From CAIUPE01 sp037131735 (lineage in GTDB: Bacteria > Pseudomonadota > Alphaproteobacteria > Rhizobiales > Beijerinckiaceae), in contig JBAXQM010000034.1 in NCBI GenBank assembly GCA_037131735.1, positions 1 through 20,236 on the forward strand: a stretch of 20,236 nt of DNA, read 5' to 3'. The notes under the pieces are model-generated. The model saw nothing but the letters and a program-made list of their open reading frames with translations, ran no database searches and had not been told where the DNA came from. Positions 15,441 through 20,236 of this stretch are shown in pieces. Both the position numbers and the translations under genes were made by a program. Positions within the stretch are counted from its first letter, which is position 1; the number at the start of each line of letters is the position of its first letter.

Positions 15441-16043
15441 ATGACCACTTCGTCCGACCGCATTTCAACAATACTCCTGCGTTTGCCTGAACAAGGCACA
15501 GGAGATCGCTTGGCCGTGTCCGAGATCGTATCGGCCTTGGGCGCGCGCGGTTATTCTATTCTTATTGTCATTTTGGGTTTGCCGAATAGTTTACCCATGC
15601 CGCCCCCGATTGCCTTGGTCAGCGGTATATTGATGGTCTTTATCTCGTTACAGATTCTACTCGGGCGTGCATCGCCCTGGCTTCCGTCATCCGTTTTAAA
15701 GCGCGAGCTCGCGCGGGCAGATGTCAGCCGCGCTGTCGAGCGGGCTATGCCCTGGGTGCGATGGATCGAGAAATTGGCGCAGCCGCGTTTTACGTTTTTT
15801 GACTCAAGTGTCGGATTGCGGGTGGTTGGATTTGGGTTGCTGATCATATCGCTGGGCTTGGTGTTCGCCTTGCCTGTGGTTGGTCAAATCCCGATGGGGA
15901 TTGCACTGTGCCTTATCGGCCTTGGTCTTGTTGAGCGTGATGGGCTTTTGGTCGCTATCGGCTTTGGCATTGGCATTGTTGGCGTTGCGTTCTCTTACGG
16001 CTTTCTTGTTGCCGTGTTAACCGGCGCCGCGCGTCTGATCTGA
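15441..16043 (+). CDS. ExoD-family membrane protein
   Basis: Integral membrane protein of 200 residues, ExoD family (named for an exopolysaccharide-synthesis locus in Sinorhizobium; exact biochemical role unknown). The N-terminal LGARGYSILIVILGLPNSLPMPPP motif region (residues 32-55) is diagnostic: a hydrophobic hairpin around a proline-rich turn. Further hydrophobic segments lie at about 57-75, 126-148 and 150-192, giving roughly four to five membrane passes. The ATG is preceded by a pyrimidine-rich stretch (TTTTTCTTTTTCGCG) with no visible Shine-Dalgarno and no upstream in-frame start, so initiation may be weak or of unusual type. Convergent with radC, 23 bases stop to stop, with a shared inverted repeat. 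Confidence 0.87.
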   Translation: MTTSSDRISTILLRLPEQGTGDRLAVSEIVSALGARGYSILIVILGLPNSLPMPPPIALVSGILMVFISLQILLGRASPWLPSSVLKRELARADVSRAVERAMPWVRWIEKLAQPRFTFFDSSVGLRVVGFGLLIISLGLVFALPVVGQIPMGIALCLIGLGLVERDGLLVAIGFGIGIVGVAFSYGFLVAVLTGAARLI

Positions 16044-16074
16044 TCATGTTATGTTTCAACGTTAGATCAGATCA
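16036..16074. terminator. possible bidirectional hairpin between exoD-like gene and radC
   Basis: TGATCTGATC (16036-16045) and its exact reverse complement GATCAGATCA (16065-16074) flank a 19-base AT-rich loop. Each arm contains the last codons and the stop of one of the two convergent genes; both proteins end in Leu-Ile-stop. No U-tract follows on either strand, so it may act as a weak bidirectional terminator or simply stabilise both 3' ends. Confidence 0.4.
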
Positions 16075-16780
16075 AAGCCAGACCTTTCATACTCGTATGA
16101 CCATTTTTGCCGATGATGATGTGATCATGCACGAGAATGCCGAGCGGCTTTCCGGCTTCAACAATTTGCCGTGTCATCGCGATATCGGCCTGCGAGGGCG
16201 TCGGATCACCTGAGGGGTGATTGTGGACAAGGATAACAGCGGTCGCTGACACTTCGAGCGCGCGTTTAACAACTTCGCGCGGATAGACCGGTGTGTGATC
16301 CACCGTGCCCGTCTGTTGTATCTCATCCGCAATCAACGCGTTGCGTTTATCAAGAAACAGAATGCGAAACACTTCGCGCGATTCAAACGCCATCGATGCG
16401 CGGCAATAATCAATTACCGCTGTCCATGAGCCGAGCACGGTCCGTTTTTTAACCGCACCTTTGGCAAGCTCGCGCCCTGCGGCTTCAACGAGCTTCAAAT
16501 CGATTGCTGTGGCTTCTCCAATGCCGTCTGTTGTCCGCAGTCGAGACAATGGTGCGCCGAGCACCTCGGCAACGGAGCCGAATTCGGCGATCAGTTTTTT
16601 GGCAAGCGGTTTGACATCGCGTCGGGGAATCGAGCGGAACAAAATCAGTTCGAGCAATTCATAATCTTGAAGTGCTTCACGTCCCGCGCGCATGAAGCGA
16701 TCTTTCAACCTCTGGCGGTGGCCGCTGGCGTGATCCCCCTCCTGTTTGTCTTCAGGAGAGGCGTTCACGCGTTCGGTCAT
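16067..16780 (-). CDS. radC: RadC family JAB-domain protein
   Basis: RadC-family protein, 237 residues. It has an N-terminal helix-hairpin-helix-like region (about residues 35-95, with LLELILFRSIPRRDVKPLAK and LRTTDGIGEATAI) and a C-terminal JAB/JAMM domain with the metal motif HNHPSGDPTPSQAD, characteristic of the whole family. Despite the name, the link to DNA repair was withdrawn for E. coli RadC, and the cellular role is unresolved. Its ATG overlaps the stop of the methionine aminopeptidase gene by four bases (ATGA), so translation is probably coupled; map-radC adjacency is common in alphaproteobacteria. Normal length and complete. Confidence 0.93.
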   Translation of the reverse strand: MTERVNASPEDKQEGDHASGHRQRLKDRFMRAGREALQDYELLELILFRSIPRRDVKPLAKKLIAEFGSVAEVLGAPLSRLRTTDGIGEATAIDLKLVEAAGRELAKGAVKKRTVLGSWTAVIDYCRASMAFESREVFRILFLDKRNALIADEIQQTGTVDHTPVYPREVVKRALEVSATAVILVHNHPSGDPTPSQADIAMTRQIVEAGKPLGILVHDHIIIGKNGHTSMKGLALI

Positions 16781-17613
16781 TGATCGCTCGGTCTACTGAC
16801 GTGGGTTTTATCAAGGCCCTTTGGCGAGAGCGTAAAGATCTCGCAGCCCGTCTCGGTGACACCAATCGTGTGTTCATATTGTGCGGAGAGCGAGCGGTCG
16901 CGTGTAACGGCGGTCCAGCCATCGCCCAAAACCTTCACTTCGGGGCGGCCAAGATTGATCATTGGTTCGATGGTGAAAAACATACCGGGCTTCAATGGTA
17001 CGCCCTCTTTCGGGCGGCCATAATGAAGAATATTCGGCTCGTCATGGAAGAGACGACCGAGGCCGTGACCGCAGAAATCGCGCACAACCGAGCAGCGTTC
17101 GCCCTCAGCAAAAGTTTGGATCGCATAGCCAATATCGCCGGTTGTCGCGCCCGGCTTGATCGCCGCAATGCCGAGCATCAAGCTTTCATAGGTGACATCC
17201 AACAGCCGCTCGGCACGACGCGGGATTTCACCCACGGCATACATGCGGCTTGAATCGCCATGCCATCCATCAACCACAAGCGTCACATCGATATTGACGA
17301 TATCGCCTTCGCGTAACGGCTTGTCATTCGGAATACCGTGACACACGACATGATTGATCGAGGTGCAAATCGATTTTTTGAATCCACGATAATTGAGCGG
17401 CGCCGGATAGGCGTTGTGATCCATAGCGAATTCAAATGAGACTTTATCAAAATATTCAGTCGTGACGCCGGGCTTCACGAGATCGATCAGAAGATCGAGC
17501 GCCTCAGCCGTCAGTTTTCCGGCTTTGCGCATGCCTTCAAACGCCTCGGGGCCGAACAATTTGATTTGTCCGGGCTGGCGGCGATTGGCGGTAGCGGCGT
17601 CGACAAAGGTCAT
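16777..17613 (-). CDS. map: methionine aminopeptidase, type I
   Basis: Cytosolic type I methionine aminopeptidase, removing the N-terminal Met from nascent proteins; 278 residues from the chosen start. The five metal ligands are present: Asp 109 (NIDVT), Asp 120 (HGDSS), His 183 (GHGLG), Glu 216 (FTIEPM) and Glu 247 (YEHTIGV), with substrate His 92 in CHGIP. The open frame extends to a TTG at 17682, but those 23 extra residues lack homology features. ATG 17613 gives the family-typical beginning (MTFVDA...IKLFGPEAFEGMRKAG). Neither start has a good Shine-Dalgarno. It is the first gene of the map-radC pair and divergent from the CinA-like gene. Confidence 0.94.
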   Translation of the reverse strand: MTFVDAATANRRQPGQIKLFGPEAFEGMRKAGKLTAEALDLLIDLVKPGVTTEYFDKVSFEFAMDHNAYPAPLNYRGFKKSICTSINHVVCHGIPNDKPLREGDIVNIDVTLVVDGWHGDSSRMYAVGEIPRRAERLLDVTYESLMLGIAAIKPGATTGDIGYAIQTFAEGERCSVVRDFCGHGLGRLFHDEPNILHYGRPKEGVPLKPGMFFTIEPMINLGRPEVKVLGDGWTAVTRDRSLSAQYEHTIGVTETGCEIFTLSPKGLDKTHVSRPSDQ

Positions 17614-17756
17614 GAGGAGCGGAAGCTTTTTTCGGTAGGGATCGGATATCTTAGAAATGGGGGAAATGGACGCCGGATGCAAGAAAAAGCCGACCTGTTA
17701 CCTCGGTTTATCCCGCGGCCGACTGTGATTTCGTGGGGAAGGGCGAGCGCGGGTGC

Positions 17757-17785
17757 TTGAGCGCGGCCCGTGGGGCTCTTATGGT
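17757..17785 (+). promoter_or_regulatory. candidate sigma70 promoter of the CinA-like gene
   Basis: TTGAGC (17757-17762) and TATGGT (17780-17785) are separated by 17 bases, the optimal spacing. Transcription would start about 22 bases upstream of the ATG at 17814, leaving room for the GAGGAG ribosome-binding site (17803-17808). It could also drive the following phosphoribosyltransferase gene. Confidence 0.4.
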
Positions 17786-17813
17786 CGCGGTCTTCACCAT
17801 CAGAGGAGCCCCG

Positions 17814-18581
17814 ATGAGCAGCGAGAGCCAGACACGCGTGACGGCGGCCCTGCTTGTGATTGGGGATGAAATCCTCTCGGGCCGCACCAAGGATAAAAAT
17901 ATCGGCTTTTTGGCCGATTATCTCACGGCCCTCGGCATTGATCTGAGAGAAGTGCGGGTTGTGCCCGATGATGAGGGCGCGATTATCGAGGCGATCAACG
18001 CGTTGCGCGCGCGCAATACCTATCTCTTCACCACGGGCGGCATCGGCCCCACGCATGATGACATCACGGCGGATTGTGTGGCTAAAGCGCTTGGTGTGTC
18101 GATCGATCATGATCCGCGCGCGGTCGCACTCTTGCGCGAGCGTTATCCCGATCCAAACGATTTGAATGAGTCGCGTCTGCGCATGGCGCGTATTCCTGCG
18201 GGCGCTGATCTAATTGAAAATCCGATTTCGAAAGCACCAGGCTTTATGGTGCAGAATGTGATTGTGATGGCGGGCGTGCCCTCCATCATGCAGGCGATGC
18301 TTGAGAATGTAACGCCAAATTTAAAGACGGGCGTGAAATTGCAATCCGTCTCCGTTGATAGCGGCGGATTGCCTGAAGGTATTTATGCATCAGGATTAGG
18401 CGCGATCCAGAAAGAGCACCCCGATGTGATCATCGGCTCTTATCCGCATTTTGATGGGCAAACCTTCCGCAATCAGATCGTTTTGCGCGGCCGCAATTCT
18501 GAAGCGCTCACACGCGCACAAGACGCGGTTAGCGCAATGCTCAAAACACTCGCGGAGAGTGATAAAACAATTCCCTTATGA
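17814..18581 (+). CDS. CinA N-terminal / MoaB-like molybdopterin-binding-fold protein
   Basis: Stand-alone CinA N-terminal-type protein (255 residues) of the MoaB/MogA molybdopterin-binding fold. The pyrophosphatase/MPT-fold signature LLVIGDEILSGRTKDKN starts about residue 13, and TTGGIGPTHDDITADCVAKAL follows about residue 75. The C-terminal amidohydrolase domain of full-length CinA (NMN deamidase) is absent, as is common for this class. Members are annotated 'competence/damage-inducible protein A' or molybdopterin-binding protein; the natural substrate is unproven, with ADP-ribose or a nucleotide-type phosphoanhydride possible. ATG 17814 sits five bases behind GAGGAG. Earlier in-frame ATGs lack this. 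A 20-base gap to the next gene suggests an operon. Confidence 0.87.
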   Translation: MSSESQTRVTAALLVIGDEILSGRTKDKNIGFLADYLTALGIDLREVRVVPDDEGAIIEAINALRARNTYLFTTGGIGPTHDDITADCVAKALGVSIDHDPRAVALLRERYPDPNDLNESRLRMARIPAGADLIENPISKAPGFMVQNVIVMAGVPSIMQAMLENVTPNLKTGVKLQSVSVDSGGLPEGIYASGLGAIQKEHPDVIIGSYPHFDGQTFRNQIVLRGRNSEALTRAQDAVSAMLKTLAESDKTIPL

Positions 18582-18601
18582 TTGAAGATTGAGAGTACAA
18601 A

Positions 18602-19108
18602 ATGAGCGGACCGAGTCAAAAAGCATTTCCCGTTTCATGGGATCAGTTTCATCGCGATGCGCGGGCCTTGGCATGGCGGCTTGCCTCGTCAGGTCCTTTT
18701 GAATCGGTGATCTGTATTACGCGCGGCGGGCTCGTGCCGGCGGCAATCGTAGCGCGCGAGTTGGGTTTGCGCATTATCGAGACGATCTGCATCGCGTCTT
18801 ATCATGACTACACGACACAAGGTGAATTGCAGGTTCTCAAATCCATCGCCAAAGACGTGTTGGCGACGGGAGGCGACGGCGGCAAAGGCATACTCGTTGT
18901 TGATGACCTTGTTGATACGGGCAAGACCGCAAAAATCGTCCGCGACATCATCCCGAATGCTCATGTCGCCACCGTCTATGCAAAGCCTCTCGGCCGCCCG
19001 CTTGTCGATACATTCGTTACCGAGGTGTCGCAGGATACGTGGATCTATTTCCCCTGGGATATGGGCCTTGCCTATCAGGCGCCGATTTCCGAGGACCATA
19101 AGGGGTGA
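18602..19108 (+). CDS. gpt: xanthine-guanine phosphoribosyltransferase
   Basis: Purine salvage enzyme (168 residues, usual length) converting xanthine, guanine and, less well, hypoxanthine with PRPP to nucleotides. The PRPP-binding loop VVDDLVDTGKTA lies at about 99-110. ITRGGLVPA near 39 contacts the phosphate, and YAKPLGRP with IYFPWD near the C-terminus matches the Gpt (XGPRT) subfamily rather than Hpt or Apt. It follows the CinA-like gene by 20 bases on the same strand; GAGAG before the ATG is a weak ribosome-binding site. Probably peripheral to the membrane or cytosolic. The assignment to XGPRT is good; precise base preference is not shown by sequence. Confidence 0.9.
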   Translation: MSGPSQKAFPVSWDQFHRDARALAWRLASSGPFESVICITRGGLVPAAIVARELGLRIIETICIASYHDYTTQGELQVLKSIAKDVLATGGDGGKGILVVDDLVDTGKTAKIVRDIIPNAHVATVYAKPLGRPLVDTFVTEVSQDTWIYFPWDMGLAYQAPISEDHKG

Positions 19109-19148
19109 CATCTGGCTTGCGGGGACCGGCAAGCTCACTTAAAGGGGT

Positions 19149-19164
19149 CGGGGGATCTTCCCCG
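19149..19164 (+). terminator. weak hairpin downstream of gpt
   Basis: CGGGG (19149-19153) pairs with CCCCG (19160-19164), enclosing a six-base loop; a second small stem GCTTGC/GCAAGC lies just upstream (19115-19120 with 19129-19134). Only a mixed T-rich stretch follows, so intrinsic termination is uncertain. The pair lies between gpt and the tRNA gene, where a terminator would be expected. Confidence 0.3.
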
Positions 19165-19202
19165 TTACTTGTGATTCTTTGATGCGCCGATTTTTCTTGA
19201 TT

Positions 19203-19289
19203 GCGGACATGGCGAAACTGGTAGACGCAAGGGACTTAAAATCCCTCGGCTGAAAAGCTGTGCGGGTTCGAGTCCCGCTGTCCGCACCA
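19203..19289 (+). tRNA. tRNA-Leu (anticodon UAA)
   Basis: Class II tRNA of 87 bases including an encoded CCA (19287-19289). The acceptor stem GCGGACA pairs with TGTCCGC, with discriminator A. The anticodon loop CTTAAAA (19235-19241) lies between AGGGA and TCCCT, giving anticodon TAA at 19237-19239, which reads UUA and UUG. A long variable arm (around CGGCTGAAAAGCTG) and the GGTTCGAGTCC T-arm confirm a leucine tRNA. No intron and no attachment-site duplication is seen at its 3' end within the window. Confidence 0.96.
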
Positions 19290-19335
19290 TCAAGCATCTT
19301 TCTCCTTTTCATTGGTCTTTTCGTTCAATCATCCC

Positions 19336-20236
19336 GTGACCCACACATTACGCACGCTTGATGATCTTGTTTCAGCCGGTCTTGTTGTGGCTGATGCGCA
19401 AGCCGCGCTTCAACCGGTTGCAGAGCGCTATGCGATAGCTGTGACGCCCGCGATGAATGATCTCATCAATCGTGCTGATCCGCATGATCCGGTTGGATTG
19501 CAATTCATTCCGGACACGCGTGAGCTAACCGTCTCGAAAGGTGAGACAGATGATCCGATTGGCGATTTTGCGCATTCACCGCTTGAAGGTCTCGTGCATC
19601 GCTATCCCGATCGCGTTCTCGTAAAGCTCACGCATATTTGTCCCGTCTATTGCCGGTTCTGCTTTCGCCGCGAGATGGTAGGGCCAGGAAAGAGCGAGGC
19701 GCTTTCTGAAAATCATCTCGAAGCGATTTATGCTTACATAGAGGCCCATCCTGAAATCTGGGAAGTGATTGTAACTGGCGGTGATCCGTTGATTTTATCG
19801 CCGCGTCGCCTGCAAGATTTCACAACACGTCTCGCCGCCATCGATCATGTGCGTGTATTGCGGTGGCATACGCGTGTGCCCTCTGTTGATCCAGCACGCG
19901 TGACGGATGAGCTTGCGCGCGCCCTTACATCTTCAGGTAAGTCAGTGTGGTTGGCGGTTCATGTCAATCATCCGCGCGAGATGACGCGCGAATGTCTTGA
20001 GGCTATCGCGCGGTTGAAACATGCAGGCCTTAATCTCATCAGCCAAAGCGTGTTGCTCAAGGGCGTGAATGATGATGTTGATACGCTTACCAATTTAATG
20101 CGGGCATTTGTTGAGGCGGGCGTGAAGCCTTACTATCTCCATCAGGGCGATCTGGCGCCGGGCACTGCGCATTTCAGGACAACGATCACGGAGGCCAAAG
20201 CCTTGATCGACGGTTTGCGCGGTCGGGTTTCGGGCC
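19336..20236 (+). CDS. lysine 2,3-aminomutase family radical SAM protein (3'-truncated)
   Basis: Radical SAM protein of the KamA/EpmB family, with at least 300 codons in the window and the 3' end beyond it. The cluster motif CxxxCxxC is clear as THICPVYCRFCFRRE (about residues 97-111), and VTGGDPLIL, RWHTRVPSVDP, VHVNHPRE, SQSVLLKGVNDD and PYYLHQGDLAPGT are aminomutase-family blocks. The PLP-binding lysine region lies after the window. Start is GTG 19336, giving MTHTLRTLDDLVSAGL, the usual beginning of alphaproteobacterial members; no strong Shine-Dalgarno precedes it. Function is either lysine 2,3-aminomutase or the EF-P beta-lysine pathway (EpmB). Downstream epmA or efp genes would decide, but are outside. 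Confidence 0.9.
   Translation, partial: MTHTLRTLDDLVSAGLVVADAQAALQPVAERYAIAVTPAMNDLINRADPHDPVGLQFIPDTRELTVSKGETDDPIGDFAHSPLEGLVHRYPDRVLVKLTHICPVYCRFCFRREMVGPGKSEALSENHLEAIYAYIEAHPEIWEVIVTGGDPLILSPRRLQDFTTRLAAIDHVRVLRWHTRVPSVDPARVTDELARALTSSGKSVWLAVHVNHPREMTRECLEAIARLKHAGLNLISQSVLLKGVNDDVDTLTNLMRAFVEAGVKPYYLHQGDLAPGTAHFRTTITEAKALIDGLRGRVSG

Noticed and set aside
19203..19335. tRNA-Leu as an island attachment site.
   Set aside because: There is no integrase and no duplicated tRNA 3' end in the window; the flanking genes look like ordinary chromosomal genes.
1..20236. CRISPR arrays, transposon ends, toxin-antitoxin or phage genes.
   Set aside because: No regularly spaced repeats, transposase, integrase or such protein families were seen on either strand.

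Overview
The window looks like chromosomal DNA of an alphaproteobacterium, most likely a member of the Hyphomicrobiales. This rests on gene content (type I MetAP translationally coupled to RadC, a CoxMSL-family hydroxylase with dedicated CoxD/CoxE/XdhC-type maturation genes, an FeS-type photolyase, ExoD) and on moderate GC. Placement below class level is inference. I found no transposase, integrase, phage gene or CRISPR array.

Left part (1-3966): a 5'-truncated alpha/beta hydrolase; a DUF1963 gene; then, on the opposite strand, a two-subunit aconitase X pair (probable cis-3-hydroxy-L-proline dehydratase). The last ~77 bases of the hydrolase gene recur, diverged but in register, just after the DUF1963 stop, so the DUF1963 segment sits between two copies of the hydrolase 3' end.

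Centre (4204-12836): a molybdenum hydroxylase locus ordered coxS-coxL-coxM, terminated by a strong hairpin, followed by a tightly packed maturation operon: coxD-like AAA+ ATPase, coxE-like VWA protein, two separate XdhC half-proteins, a molybdopterin-binding protein and a MocA-like cytidylyltransferase. The large subunit carries AYRGAGR, not the copper-binding AYxCSFR, so this is a 'form II' CO-dehydrogenase-like enzyme whose substrate is uncertain. The maturation operon would supply, insert and modify the molybdenum cofactor. The divergent AcnX operon is separated from coxS by a 237-base region holding a repeated TGACC-type operator candidate and a probable promoter.

Photobiology block (12850-15358): a 49-residue four-cysteine DUF2256 protein on the minus strand, a divergent short-chain dehydrogenase-like protein lacking the catalytic tyrosine, and directly after it an FeS-BCP type photolyase/cryptochrome with all four cluster cysteines.

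Right part (15441-20236): an ExoD membrane protein convergent with radC; map-radC as a coupled minus-strand pair; divergently, a CinA/MoaB-type molybdopterin-binding-fold protein and a xanthine-guanine phosphoribosyltransferase; tRNA-Leu(UAA); and the 5' part of a lysine 2,3-aminomutase-family radical SAM gene that runs off the window.

No gene-free stretch exceeds 300 bases. The longest are 3967-4203 (regulatory, described), 17614-17813 (promoter candidate) and 686-856 (AT-rich; contains a perfect TTGACA at 711-716 but no convincing -10 at normal spacing).
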